Shown here piece after piece: positions 17,038 through 25,403 of a stretch of DNA of 64,000 nt. Each line of letters starts with the position of its first letter. Within the stretch, counting starts at the first letter, position 1. The notes beneath the pieces were generated by a model. It had not been told where the DNA came from. It worked only from the letters and a program-made list of their open reading frames with translations, and made no database searches. Source of the stretch: Ferrovibrio sp964429465 (GTDB taxonomy: Bacteria > Pseudomonadota > Alphaproteobacteria > Ferrovibrionales > Ferrovibrionaceae). The DNA lies in assembly GCA_964429465.1 (NCBI GenBank), contig CAYSCA010000001.1, positions 1 through 64,000 on the forward strand. The letters run 5' to 3'. Position numbers and translations under genes: made by a program.

Positions 17038-18882
17038 ATGGCCGGCGATCACGAGCGCATCTGGACCTGGACGCTGCCGGTAACGCCGGCCGATCTCTGG
17101 CCCTATCTGTCGGACACCGCCCGCTTCAACGAAGCGGCCGGAACGCCGCGATACAGCGTCGAGGAGATTACCCAGCCCGACGGCTCGGTGAGGCGGAAGG
17201 CCAAAACCAGTTTCAGGGGCGTCGAAGTCGAATGGGATGAACCGCCCTTCGAGTGGATTGCCGGGCGCGAATTTCGCCAGCGGCGGGATTTTGTCCGCGG
17301 ACCTCTGACCTATCTGGCCCCGGTGCTCCGCCTCGAAGCCACGCCTGATGGCGGCAGCCGGGTAACCTATCGCCTGGCTGGCGCCCCGCGCGGCTTGCTT
17401 GGTCGTTTCCTTTTCGCCACCGGTCTGATGGGCAGGATCGGCACCGGACTGGAGAACATGGTCCGCCAGGCGGCCGATTTCGTTCGCGGTCAGGCGCCGG
17501 TGCCGTTCGAATACGATCCCCCGCCGGCTTCGCCCGAACAGCAGGAACGGCTGGCCAGCCTGACCCGGCAAATCGGGGAAAGTCCGTACAGCCATGGTCT
17601 GGCAGAACGCCTGGCCCGGCATGTGGCGACCGCGCAGGAAGTCGATCTCGCCCGGATACGGCCGCGCAAGCTGGCTGCCCAATGGCAGGCGCCGCTGCGT
17701 GAGGTGACCGAGCTTTGCCTGGAATCGACGCGGCTTGGCCTGCTCAACCTGTCCTGGAATCTGCTCTGTCCGCGCTGCGGAGGCGCCAAGTCGAGCAGCG
17801 CGACGCTCGACCAACTGCCGCGCAAGGCGCATTGCCCCTCCTGCAACATCGCCTATGACGGCCATTTTGCGGAAAATGTGGAGATCAGCTTCAGCCCGGT
17901 CCCGGCCATCCGCCCCATCGGCGAAGGCGAATTCTGCATGGGTGGCCCGCATGTCTCGCGCCATATCCTGGTGCAGCAGATCCTCGCCCCCGGCGAGCAG
18001 CGCCATGTCAGTGCCGCGCTGCCGGCCGGCGAATATCGCCTGCGCACGCTGGAGCCTGGCGGCGAATGTGTGATCAGCCATGACGGCGCCGTTTTTCCGG
18101 TAGTCCGCGCCGCCGACAGCAGACCGCCCGGTTTCACCATCTCCGCCATTCCGGGAAACACTGATGGCATCATCGCCTTCGAGAACCGCAGCAGCCGCAA
18201 GCTCACCTTCGTCATCGAGAGCCGCGACTGGCGCCGCGATGCCCTGACTGCGCACGAGGTCACCACGCTGCAGGCTTTTCGCGATCTGCTTCCGATGCAG
18301 GTCCTGCGCCCCGGCGAGGATGTCGCGGTCGACAGCGTGACCCTGCTGTTCACCGATCTGGAGGGGTCGACGGCGCTGTATGAACGGCTGGGAGACGGCG
18401 CGGCCTATCATCTGGTCCGCCGCCATTTCGGCTTTCTGGCGGCAACCATCCGCAATCATGACGGCGCGCTGGTGAAGACGATCGGCGATGCCGTGATGGC
18501 CGCCTTCGCCAAGCCGGAGCAGGCCGTCCTCGCGGCGCTGGAAATCCATGACCGCATCGGCGCCTTCAACGCCGAGTATCGCAGGGAAACCGCCGACGGC
18601 GACCGCCCGGTCGGCGCCGCCCTTGTGCTCAAGATCGGCCTTCATGCCGGCCGCTGCATCGTCGTCAATCTGAACGAGCGGCTGGATTATTTCGGCAGCA
18701 CGGTCAATCTCGCCGCCAGACTGCAGGGCCGCAGCCGCGGCGGCGAGGTCGTACTCTCTGAAACGCTGGCCAGGGATCCGGGCGTGGCGCCGCTGCTGGC
18801 CGGACGGCCGGTGCAGCACGAGGCGGCAGAACTGAAAGGGTTTACCGAGCCCGTGCCCTTCGTGCGGCTGCTGAGCGCCTAG
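17038..18882 (+). CDS. Class III adenylate/guanylate cyclase with SRPBCC and zinc-ribbon regions
   Basis: A 614-residue soluble protein. The N-terminal about 150 residues look like an SRPBCC lipid/ligand-binding domain. The middle (about 240-340) has a zinc-ribbon-like CPRCGG and CPSCN pair and a DUF5939-like part. The C-terminal about 190 residues are a class III cyclase domain with the metal Asp in FTDLEGST, the second metal Asp in KTIGDAVMAAF, and the transition-state Asn and Arg in DYFGSTVNLAARL, so it should be active, more likely on ATP. The frame opens at a TTG at 17017, but I chose ATG 17038 because GAGGAGAGG sits just before it. Product cyclic nucleotide probably answers a ligand sensed by the front domains. 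Confidence 0.88.
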   Translation: MAGDHERIWTWTLPVTPADLWPYLSDTARFNEAAGTPRYSVEEITQPDGSVRRKAKTSFRGVEVEWDEPPFEWIAGREFRQRRDFVRGPLTYLAPVLRLEATPDGGSRVTYRLAGAPRGLLGRFLFATGLMGRIGTGLENMVRQAADFVRGQAPVPFEYDPPPASPEQQERLASLTRQIGESPYSHGLAERLARHVATAQEVDLARIRPRKLAAQWQAPLREVTELCLESTRLGLLNLSWNLLCPRCGGAKSSSATLDQLPRKAHCPSCNIAYDGHFAENVEISFSPVPAIRPIGEGEFCMGGPHVSRHILVQQILAPGEQRHVSAALPAGEYRLRTLEPGGECVISHDGAVFPVVRAADSRPPGFTISAIPGNTDGIIAFENRSSRKLTFVIESRDWRRDALTAHEVTTLQAFRDLLPMQVLRPGEDVAVDSVTLLFTDLEGSTALYERLGDGAAYHLVRRHFGFLAATIRNHDGALVKTIGDAVMAAFAKPEQAVLAALEIHDRIGAFNAEYRRETADGDRPVGAALVLKIGLHAGRCIVVNLNERLDYFGSTVNLAARLQGRSRGGEVVLSETLARDPGVAPLLAGRPVQHEAAELKGFTEPVPFVRLLSA

Positions 18883-20387
18883 TCCGGGGTCAGGGCGGAA
18901 AGTCCCAGCAAAGCGCGGCGGCGCAGCCACAGGCTGGGCCGATAGCGATCGTCACCCGTGATGGCCTGCAGCTGCGTCAGGATGGTGTGAACCGTCTCGA
19001 CGCCCATCGCATCGGTCAGCGCCAGCGGCCCGAACGGGTAGTTGAGCCCCATGGTCATCGCCTTGTCGATATCTTCGGGGCTGGCGACGCGGATCTGCGC
19101 CATCTCGCAGCCGAGATTGGCCACCATGGCGGCGATGCGCTGACCGATGAAGCCCGGGCTGTCATAGATGGCCGTCACTGCGCGACCCGCGGCATGCAGA
19201 CCGGCAACCAGTGCATCCAGCAGGTCTCTCCGTGCGCCCGGCGCGTGCATCACCGTCAGCCGCTTGTCGAGCTTGCCGGCGATGTCGAGGGCGAAGAGAC
19301 GCCGATGATCCAGTCCAAGGCGGGCGGCATAGCTGGAGCAATCCTCGCCCAGCGGCGCGCAGAGCAGCGGGCTCTCGCCGTCGTCGAAGTCGCTCACCTG
19401 GAAACCGAAGCTGCGCAGCAATTCGGCCAGCGCCTCGTCTTCCTCCGCCAGCGCGACGCGGGCGGCAGGCGCAGTGCTGGAGACCGCATCGGGCGATTCG
19501 ACGACAGCCTTGCCGTTCGCGTCATACTCGAAAAACCCGCGCCGCGCCTTGCGACCGAACTGGCCGCTTTCCTTCAGCAACTGGTGCAGCGGCGCGGTGG
19601 CGAGCCGGCGGTCGTAGAAATAGCCCTCGTGGATGATCTGGCTGACCGGGAAATTCACGTCGATCCCGGTGAGGTCCATCAGTTCGAACGGACCCATGCG
19701 GAAGCCCCAGGCGTCCCGCATGACCGCATCCACCTGCGCCGGCGTGGCAACCCCTTCCGACACGATGCGCAGCGCCTCCTGCGTATACGCGCGCCCGCCC
19801 AGATTCACCAGGAAGCCGGGACTGTCCTGCACGACGACCGGGACCCGGCCCATGCGCTCGCCTACCTTGGCCAGGGCGGCAATAGTGGCGTCGCTGGTAC
19901 CCGGAGCGCGGATCACCTCGACCAGTTTCATCAGCGGTACCGGATTGAAGAAATGCAGGCCGCCGATACGCCCGCGGTTCTGGCAGGCACTGGCGATGCT
20001 GGCGATGCGCAGGCTGGAGGTATTGGAGGCAAGCAGGCAGTCGGGCCGCACGATCCCCTCCAGCGCACGGAACACCTCCTGCTTCACCGCAAGGTTCTCG
20101 ACGATGGCTTCCACCACCAGGTCGGCAGGCGCAAGCGCCTCCAGGCTGTCGACGATGCTCAGCTTCTGTTTCGCCGCGGCTGCCGCTGGGGCCGCCATGC
20201 GCCCCTTCGCGACCAGCTGGTCGAGTTGGGTATTGATGGCATCCTGCGCACGGGCGGCCGCACCGGCGACGGCATCGTACAGGAGTACCGTCATACCACC
20301 GGTCATGCCGACCTGGGCAATGCCCCGGCCCATCGCGCCCGCTCCAACAATACCCACTGTTTCAACGACTTGGGCCGACTCAGTCAC
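18879..20387 (-). CDS. 3-hydroxyacyl-CoA dehydrogenase (PaaH/PaaC-type, long form)
   Basis: A 502-residue NAD-dependent dehydrogenase that oxidises 3-hydroxyacyl-CoA to 3-oxoacyl-CoA. The NAD fold is VGIVGAGAMGRGIAQ near the N terminus, the catalytic His is in GGLHFFNPVPLMKLVE, and two tandem C-terminal 3HCDH domains follow (about 190-285 and 400-495), as in the phenylacetate-pathway PaaH rather than the short form. The start is GTG at 20387, with GGGAGG 7 bases upstream; the frame runs open to 20462, but nothing supports a start there. No other paa gene is near. The stop shares CTAG with the cyclase gene. Confidence 0.9.
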   Translation of the reverse strand: MTESAQVVETVGIVGAGAMGRGIAQVGMTGGMTVLLYDAVAGAAARAQDAINTQLDQLVAKGRMAAPAAAAAKQKLSIVDSLEALAPADLVVEAIVENLAVKQEVFRALEGIVRPDCLLASNTSSLRIASIASACQNRGRIGGLHFFNPVPLMKLVEVIRAPGTSDATIAALAKVGERMGRVPVVVQDSPGFLVNLGGRAYTQEALRIVSEGVATPAQVDAVMRDAWGFRMGPFELMDLTGIDVNFPVSQIIHEGYFYDRRLATAPLHQLLKESGQFGRKARRGFFEYDANGKAVVESPDAVSSTAPAARVALAEEDEALAELLRSFGFQVSDFDDGESPLLCAPLGEDCSSYAARLGLDHRRLFALDIAGKLDKRLTVMHAPGARRDLLDALVAGLHAAGRAVTAIYDSPGFIGQRIAAMVANLGCEMAQIRVASPEDIDKAMTMGLNYPFGPLALTDAMGVETVHTILTQLQAITGDDRYRPSLWLRRRALLGLSALTPD

Positions 20388-20430
20388 ACCAATTCCTCCC
20401 CTGCTGGACCACCATCCTGCCGGTCCGGGC

Positions 20431-20459
20431 CTTGATCTGCAAGCGACCCCACCCCACAT
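20431..20459 (+). promoter_or_regulatory. Candidate RpoH (sigma-32) promoter of hsp20
   Basis: CTTGAT (20431-20436), 15 bases, then CCCCACAT (20452-20459), close to the heat-shock consensus CTTGAA and CCCCATNT. The predicted start of transcription, about 20466, falls right at the base of the first leader hairpin, leaving a leader of about 54 bases before the GTG at 20520. Confidence 0.6.
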
Positions 20460-20466
20460 CAATCGC

Positions 20467-20519
20467 GTCGAGGTGCCTGATGGGGCTTCGACGGCAGCTC
20501 GCTTGCTAAGGAGACCGCC
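20467..20519 (+). promoter_or_regulatory. ROSE-like RNA thermometer in the hsp20 leader
   Basis: Two hairpins fill the leader. The first pairs GTCGAGG (20467-20473) with CTTCGAC (20486-20492), 7 bp with one G-U. The second pairs CTC (20498-20500) plus CTT (20502-20504) with AAGGAG (20508-20513), leaving G20501 bulged and GCT as loop, so the entire Shine-Dalgarno sequence is hidden. GGC (20493-20495) pairs with GCC (20517-20519) next to the start codon, separated by mismatches. A TTGCT opposite the Shine-Dalgarno region and an unpaired G there are hallmarks of ROSE elements, which melt on heat shock. Confidence 0.68.
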
Positions 20520-20981
20520 GTGACACGTGTTTCGTTGTTTTCAAGTCCGCTTCTGCTCGGGTTCGACCATGTGGAACGGATGATCGAGCGGGCCAGCAAG
20601 GCCGGCTCCGAAGGTTATCCACCCTACAATATCGAGCAGATTGGTGAAGACGGTCTTCGCATCACGCTCGCCGTAGCCGGTTTCACCGCCGCCGATCTCG
20701 CCATTACCGTTGAGGACAATCAGCTTGTCATCCGTGGCAGACAGGCCGACGACAAGGAACGGGTTTACCTCCATCGCGGCATAGCCGCGCGTCAGTTCCA
20801 GCGCAGCTTCGTGTTGGCCGATGGAATTGATGTGATCGGCGCCAGCCTCGGCAACGGGTTACTGCATATCGATCTGCGCCGCCCCAAACCGGCGCCGCAG
20901 GTTCGGAACATTGCCATAAAAACGACCGGCGGAGAGGGCGAGAAAACGCTCGATGTCGGCACCCCAGGCGACCGCAGTTAA
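20520..20981 (+). CDS. Hsp20/alpha-crystallin family small heat-shock protein
   Basis: A 153-residue ATP-independent chaperone. The alpha-crystallin domain spans about residues 35-130 (GLRITLAVAGFTAADL, then LVIRGRQ and HRGIAARQFQRSF), ending in an IXI-type IAI motif used for oligomer contacts. The N-terminal FDHVERMIERA is like the IbpA and HspA proteins of alphaproteobacteria. The GTG start at 20520 is set by AAGGAG at 20508-20513, which lies inside the thermometer hairpin. The DUF1150 gene follows by 19 bp, the usual order in this class of bacteria. Expression should rise on heat by both promoter and leader. Confidence 0.93.
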   Translation: MTRVSLFSSPLLLGFDHVERMIERASKAGSEGYPPYNIEQIGEDGLRITLAVAGFTAADLAITVEDNQLVIRGRQADDKERVYLHRGIAARQFQRSFVLADGIDVIGASLGNGLLHIDLRRPKPAPQVRNIAIKTTGGEGEKTLDVGTPGDRS

Positions 20982-21000
20982 AGCGGAAAAGGAGACAACC

Positions 21001-21246
21001 ATGGCCACCCCCAGCGATACCGAAACCTATACGAACCCCGCAGGCATGCAGCAGGTCATGTCGCAGGAGCATTTTGCCAATCTGGGAGCCCCGGACCTGG
21101 CCTATATCCGGCCGGTAGAGACACCGAACGGGACAGGGTGGGCGATCTTCGCGGCGAATGGCACGCCGCTCGGCTCGGCGCCCGTACGGGATCTTGCCTT
21201 TGCCGCGGCCGTGCAGAACGATCTCGTTCCCGTGGACGTGAACTGA
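21001..21246 (+). CDS. DUF1150 family protein
   Basis: An 81-residue protein with the DUF1150 core (LGAPDLAYIRPVE, then GWAIFAANGTPLG and FAAAVQNDLVPV). The family is short, conserved in Alphaproteobacteria and commonly encoded directly after hsp20, as here; its function is unknown. I chose ATG 21001 because AAAAGGAGA lies 6 bases before it, although the frame is open from 20953. It is likely heat-inducible with hsp20. Confidence 0.88.
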   Translation: MATPSDTETYTNPAGMQQVMSQEHFANLGAPDLAYIRPVETPNGTGWAIFAANGTPLGSAPVRDLAFAAAVQNDLVPVDVN

Positions 21247-21302
21247 CTGGTGAACGTGCGCCAATCACAGCCGCCCCGTTCCACAGGGCGGGCCACGCCT
21301 GT

Positions 21303-21767
21303 TCAGGCGGCGTGACTGGCGGGGCTGTCGGTCAGCAATGCATAAAGCGCATCAGCGCTTTCGGCCCCGCGGAGTTTCTCGCAGACTGATTTGTCGCGCA
21401 GCAGGCGTGAGACGCGGGCCAGCGCCTTGAGATGATCCGCGCCGGCCGATTCCGGCGCCAGCAGCAGGAAAATCAGGTCGACCGGCATCTCGTCGATCGA
21501 ATCGAAGTCCACCGGCCGTTCGACCCGGGCGAACAGACCGTAAAGCTTGTCCAAGCCAGGAAGGCGCCCGTGCGGAATCGCGATGCCGTTGCCGACGCCG
21601 GTAGTTCCAAGCCGCTCGCGTTCCAGCAGGGTGTCGAAGATGACCCTCTCATGCTGCCCGGTGATCCGGGCGGCGCGCGCCGACAATTCCTGCAACGCCT
21701 GCTTCTTGCTGTTGGCCTTCAGATTGGCGATCACGCCATCAGGGCTCAGTAGCTGAAAAATTTCCAT
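21303..21767 (-). CDS. ptsN: PTS IIA-like nitrogen regulatory protein PtsN
   Basis: A 154-residue EIIA(Ntr) protein. The phosphorylated His is in GIAIPHGRL, and LERERLGTTGVGNG before it is diagnostic. It belongs to the nitrogen phosphotransferase chain (PtsP, Npr, PtsN), which tunes potassium transport, carbon/nitrogen balance and other regulators. The ATG at 21767 is the family start (MEIFQLLSPD); the upstream part of the open frame is a shadow of hpf. It follows hpf by 49 bp on the same strand. Confidence 0.95.
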   Translation of the reverse strand: MEIFQLLSPDGVIANLKANSKKQALQELSARAARITGQHERVIFDTLLERERLGTTGVGNGIAIPHGRLPGLDKLYGLFARVERPVDFDSIDEMPVDLIFLLLAPESAGADHLKALARVSRLLRDKSVCEKLRGAESADALYALLTDSPASHAA

Positions 21768-21816
21768 CGGAAAATTGTGCCTCCGCGCTGATACCGAAAG
21801 GGCCCGACCACCAGGA

Positions 21817-22143
21817 TCAGGCAATGCTTTCGGCTGTCGGCATACGCGTATGATGATTGCGGCGCCGGCGCTTGTCGCGGCGCAATTGCTTGGCGAGTTT
21901 TTCCAGTGCCATGTCGAAGCTGCCATAGATTTCGGCATCTTCCGCCTCGGCCTGCGCGTCGATGCCGGAGCCCACATGCACGGAGCACTGGCAGTGATAC
22001 ATCGCGGCCTCGCGGCGGAACATCACCTGTGCTTCGATCGCGTTGTCCATGTATTTCGAGACTGCAGCCGCGAGCTTCTGATCAACATAGGTGCGCAGCG
22101 AGTCGCCGAGATCAAGGTGCTGTCCAGAGGTCTGGATTTTCAT
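21817..22143 (-). CDS. hpf: Ribosome hibernation factor, short HPF/RaiA-type
   Basis: A 108-residue protein with one S30AE domain (MKIQTSGQHLDLGDSLRTYV, then HCQCSVHVGSG and SFDMALEKLAKQLRR). It binds the 30S decoding region and silences ribosomes in stationary phase. Many alphaproteobacteria have a long form of about 190 residues with a second, dimerising domain; this one stops after a basic tail (RRDKRRRRNHH), and only 49 bp remain before ptsN, so the second domain is absent and not merely frameshifted. ATG 22143 starts the conserved sequence. A near-consensus promoter lies at 22220-22248. Confidence 0.9.
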   Translation of the reverse strand: MKIQTSGQHLDLGDSLRTYVDQKLAAAVSKYMDNAIEAQVMFRREAAMYHCQCSVHVGSGIDAQAEAEDAEIYGSFDMALEKLAKQLRRDKRRRRNHHTRMPTAESIA

Positions 22144-22219
22144 GATGCGTCGAAACCCGATTTCGCTCGGTCGGCCTTGATAGTAGTACGCCACACCAAG
22201 CCCGTCATGCCGGTCGCGG

Positions 22220-22248
22220 ACCATAGAGAAGGGTCCCTACCGTGTCAA
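22220..22248 (-). promoter_or_regulatory. Strong housekeeping promoter for hpf-ptsN
   Basis: On the minus strand TTGACA (22248-22243), 17 bases, then TATGGT (22225-22220), near-consensus for sigma-70. The DNA upstream (22250-22310) is strikingly AT-rich for this genome and may act as an UP element. The leader to the hpf ATG would be about 70 bases. This makes hpf-ptsN independent of rpoN transcription. Confidence 0.6.
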
Positions 22249-22411
22249 CACTACAGAATTCTTATAACTTATTGATTTTAAATGATTAAGATTTGGGTTA
22301 TCGAACATTGAGGTCGGGCTGTGACAATGACGTGGTCCGTATTCCAACGACGCGGCGACCGGCTGTATGCGGAATGCTGGAAGGGGCAGTCGGCTTAAGG
22401 GCCGCCCGCCC

Positions 22412-23956
22412 TCAGCCCGCTTTCAACAGGCCGGCCCGTTTGAGGCGCCGGCGCTCGACGGAAGACGGGATATTCATGGCCTCGCGGTATTTCGCGACGG
22501 TGCGGCGGGCGATATCGACGCCCTTCCCGGCCAGGATTTCCACGATCTTGTCGTCTGACAGCACATCGTCGGCGGGCTCGCCATCGATCAGCGTCCTGAT
22601 GCGATGCCGGATCGACTCAGCCGAGAAGGCTTCGCCGCCATCGGTCGCCGCGATGCTCGCCGTGAAGAAATACTTCATCTCGAAGATGCCGCGCGGCGTG
22701 GCCATCGTCTTGTTCGAGGTCACGCGACTCACGGTGCTCTCGTGCATCTCGATCGCCTCGGCCACCAGGCGGAGATTGAGCGGCTTCAGATGCGATACGC
22801 CGTGCCGCAGAAAGCCGTCCTGCTGGCGCACGATTTCCGTTGCGACCTTCAGTATGGTCTGGGCCCGCTGATCGAGCGACTTGACCAGCCAGTTGGCGGA
22901 GTTGAGGCATTCCGAGAGATAGGTCTTGGTCTGCTTGTCGGCGCCATTACCCGCATTCGAACGGCTGACCCGCGCGTAATACCGGCTGTTCACCAGGACG
23001 CGCGGAAGGGTGTCGCTGTTGAGCTCGACATTCCAGCCACCATCCTGGCCGCGGCGGACATAGACGTCAGGGATCAGCGTCTGCACCGGTTCGCCGCCGA
23101 ACAGCAGCCCCGGCTTCGGATTCAGCGCCCGGATCTCCTTCACCATATCGGCGATATCTTCCTGGTCGACGCCGCAGATCCGCATCAGCCCCGCGATGTC
23201 ACGCTTCGCCAGCAGCTCGAGATGCTCAAGCAGCGCCTGCATGGCGGGATCAAGTCGGTCGCGATCCCGCAACTGCAACGCCAGGCATTCCTTCAGACTC
23301 CGCGCGAACAGCCCGATCGGCTCGATCGTCTGCAGGTCCAGCAGGACCGCCTCGACGTCGTCCTCTTCGACGCCCAAGCGGGAGGCGATATCGCCCAGCG
23401 GTTCCGTGACATAGCCGGCCTCGTCCAGCGCGTCGATGAGCGCCGCCCCGATCAGGCGGTCTCCCGCATTGGCGGGCATCAGCTGCCAGTGCTCCTGCAC
23501 ATGCTCGCGGAGGGTGCGGGCTTCCGACAATGTCTGCTCAAGCGAGCTTCCGTCATTCTCGAAGCGCGAGTCACCGCCGCGGCCACTGATGAAGTTGCTT
23601 TCCAGCGAAGTGTCATGCCCCGCTGCATCATAGCCGCTGTCATTGGTGAAGGTGCTGTCGCCTTCGGCATCCATCGCCGCCCGCGCGGTATCGGCCGAGG
23701 CATCGGATCCGAGATCGAGGCGCTCGACAGGCCCATCGCCGGAGGTTTCAGGATTGTCGAAAGGATCGCTGCCATCATCGAGACCTGTGGCATCGCTGTC
23801 GCTTCGTTCCAGCAGGGGATTGCGTTCCAGTTCCTGCTCGACATAGGCCAGCAGTTCGATGTTCGAGAGCTGCAGCAGCTTGATCGCCTGCTGCAGCTGC
23901 GGCGTCATGACGAGGGCCTGGCCCTGCCTGAGTTCGAGACGGGGACCGAGTGCCAT
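22412..23956 (-). CDS. rpoN: RNA polymerase sigma-54 factor
   Basis: A 514-residue RpoN. The N-terminal glutamine-rich activator-interacting region (RQGQALVMTPQLQQAIKLLQ) is at residues 10-30. An acidic region follows at about 55-130, then the core-binding domain, a helix-turn-helix, and the RpoN box ARRTVAKYREAMNIPSS near residues 485-502 that reads the -24 element. It lies 15 bp after lptB, as in many proteobacteria. Two candidate sigma-54 promoters are in this window, ahead of the TAXI-TRAP operon and the DctBD-like pair. Confidence 0.97.
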   Translation of the reverse strand: MALGPRLELRQGQALVMTPQLQQAIKLLQLSNIELLAYVEQELERNPLLERSDSDATGLDDGSDPFDNPETSGDGPVERLDLGSDASADTARAAMDAEGDSTFTNDSGYDAAGHDTSLESNFISGRGGDSRFENDGSSLEQTLSEARTLREHVQEHWQLMPANAGDRLIGAALIDALDEAGYVTEPLGDIASRLGVEEDDVEAVLLDLQTIEPIGLFARSLKECLALQLRDRDRLDPAMQALLEHLELLAKRDIAGLMRICGVDQEDIADMVKEIRALNPKPGLLFGGEPVQTLIPDVYVRRGQDGGWNVELNSDTLPRVLVNSRYYARVSRSNAGNGADKQTKTYLSECLNSANWLVKSLDQRAQTILKVATEIVRQQDGFLRHGVSHLKPLNLRLVAEAIEMHESTVSRVTSNKTMATPRGIFEMKYFFTASIAATDGGEAFSAESIRHRIRTLIDGEPADDVLSDDKIVEILAGKGVDIARRTVAKYREAMNIPSSVERRRLKRAGLLKAG

Positions 23957-23971
23957 GGGATCAGGTCCCGA

Positions 23972-24760
23972 TCACCAGCTGAAGCGGTCGCCGAGATAGA
24001 CCCGGCGCACATTCTCGTCCGCGACGATCTCGGTGGGGCTGCCCTCCATCAAAACCTTGCCGTCATGGAGGATGTAGGCACGGTCGATGATGTCGAGCGT
24101 CTCGCGGACATTGTGGTCAGTGATCAGCACGCCGATGCCGCGATCCTTCAGATGCGAAACCAGCTCCCGGATCTCGCCCACGGCGATCGGATCGATGCCT
24201 GCCAGAGGCTCGTCCAGCAGCATGAAGGATGGCTGCGTCGCCAGCGCGCGGGCAATTTCACAGCGACGGCGTTCGCCGCCCGACAGGGCAAGAGCCGGCG
24301 TGCGGCGCAGATGCGTGATCGAGAATTCCGCCAGCAGATCGTCCAGCATCACATCGCGGCGGTCAGCTTCGGGCTCGACCAGCTCCAGCACGGCGCGGAT
24401 ATTCTGCTCGACGGTCAGGCCGCGGAAGATCGAGGCTTCCTGCGGCAGGTATCCCATCCCGAGGCGGGCGCGGCGGTACATCGGGACATTGGTGATCTCG
24501 TGGCCATCGAGCGTGATGGCGCCGTGATCCGGCCGGATCAGTCCTGTCATGATATAGAAGGTCGTGGTCTTGCCGGCGCCGTTCGGTCCGAGCAGGCCGA
24601 CCGCCTCGCCCCGCTGCACATAGAGCGAGACGTCCCGCAATACCGGCCGTTTCTTGAAGCTCTTGCCCAGGCGGTGCGCCGCTAGGCCCGGAAACGGGTT
24701 GTCGGCGACCAGGCGCAGGCCGTCGCGTTCCGGATCGTTTTTCTCGTCCCGGGTCGTCAT
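23972..24760 (-). CDS. lptB: LPS export ABC transporter ATP-binding protein LptB
   Basis: A 262-residue ABC ATPase. Walker A is GPNGAGKT (residues 58-65), the signature is LSGGERRR, and Walker B is FMLLDEPLAGIDP. GLIRPDHGAITLDGHEIT and the surrounding sequence are characteristic of LptB. It powers extraction of lipopolysaccharide from the inner membrane with LptF and LptG, whose genes are not in this window. Its ATG overlaps the lptA stop (ATGA). The first about 25 residues are an extra tail compared with E. coli LptB. Confidence 0.95.
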   Translation of the reverse strand: MTTRDEKNDPERDGLRLVADNPFPGLAAHRLGKSFKKRPVLRDVSLYVQRGEAVGLLGPNGAGKTTTFYIMTGLIRPDHGAITLDGHEITNVPMYRRARLGMGYLPQEASIFRGLTVEQNIRAVLELVEPEADRRDVMLDDLLAEFSITHLRRTPALALSGGERRRCEIARALATQPSFMLLDEPLAGIDPIAVGEIRELVSHLKDRGIGVLITDHNVRETLDIIDRAYILHDGKVLMEGSPTEIVADENVRRVYLGDRFSW

Positions 24761-25398
24761 GGCCGCCGTGTTTCCGGAGTTTTCCCCGGGGATGGCTGCT
24801 GGCCCGGCGCCGCCGGCTTCTGCTCGGCATTATTGGGGATGAACACGCCGCGCACCCGCCCGCCAGCAACAGGATCGCAGGTGCTGCGACCGGTATCCTG
24901 GTGCATCACCGCCCGCTGGCATCGCACAGTGCTCTGGTCACTGGTCAGCAGAACGTCACCGGTCAGCGTTATTGTCTGCTTGTCCACGTCGTAGACGCCG
25001 AAATTGCCTTGGGCGCGCTCCTGGGGCGTGGACACGAACACATTGCCCTTGGCTTCGATCTTGGTGATCGAACTGGCGTCCGGGCCGCCGGCCGAGGCGG
25101 GCGCAGGGCGCGGCGCGGCCGCCTGCCCTACGGCAGCGCCCTGCTGAGCCTGACGATCGCGGTAGTAGACGTATAACTCGTCCGATCGAAGCCGGGTGTC
25201 GCCCTGAACGACATCCACCTTGCCGCGGAAGATCGCCAGCTGCTTGTCCTGCTGCACCTCAAGGGTATCGGAGGCGATTTCGATCGGCTGATCGCTGTTC
25301 TGCCTGCTGCCAAGGCCGATTTGCCCCGCTGCGCCAAAAACAGGGATGCCAGCCACCAGCAGGGCCCAGAGCGTTACACGCATGTGAAACCTTGCCAT
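24757..25398 (-). CDS. lptA: LPS transport periplasmic protein LptA
   Basis: A 213-residue periplasmic protein. A signal peptide covers about residues 1-25 (MRVTLWALLVAGIPVFGAAG), and an OstA-type beta-jellyroll domain follows (PIEIASDTLEVQQDKQLAIF, then VQGDTRLRSDELYVYY). It forms the bridge that carries LPS from LptC to LptD. A Gly/Ala/Pro-rich insert near residues 100-115 and a Pro-rich C-terminal tail are common in alphaproteobacterial LptA. It overlaps lptB and lies 5 bp after lptC. Confidence 0.93.
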   Translation of the reverse strand: MARFHMRVTLWALLVAGIPVFGAAGQIGLGSRQNSDQPIEIASDTLEVQQDKQLAIFRGKVDVVQGDTRLRSDELYVYYRDRQAQQGAAVGQAAAPRPAPASAGGPDASSITKIEAKGNVFVSTPQERAQGNFGVYDVDKQTITLTGDVLLTSDQSTVRCQRAVMHQDTGRSTCDPVAGGRVRGVFIPNNAEQKPAAPGQQPSPGKTPETRRP

Positions 25399-25403
25399 GC
25401 CGC

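Noticed and set aside
21768..21816. Frameshifted second domain of a long HPF
   Set aside because: Only 49 bp separate the hpf stop from ptsN, too little for the about 60-residue dimerisation domain in any frame.
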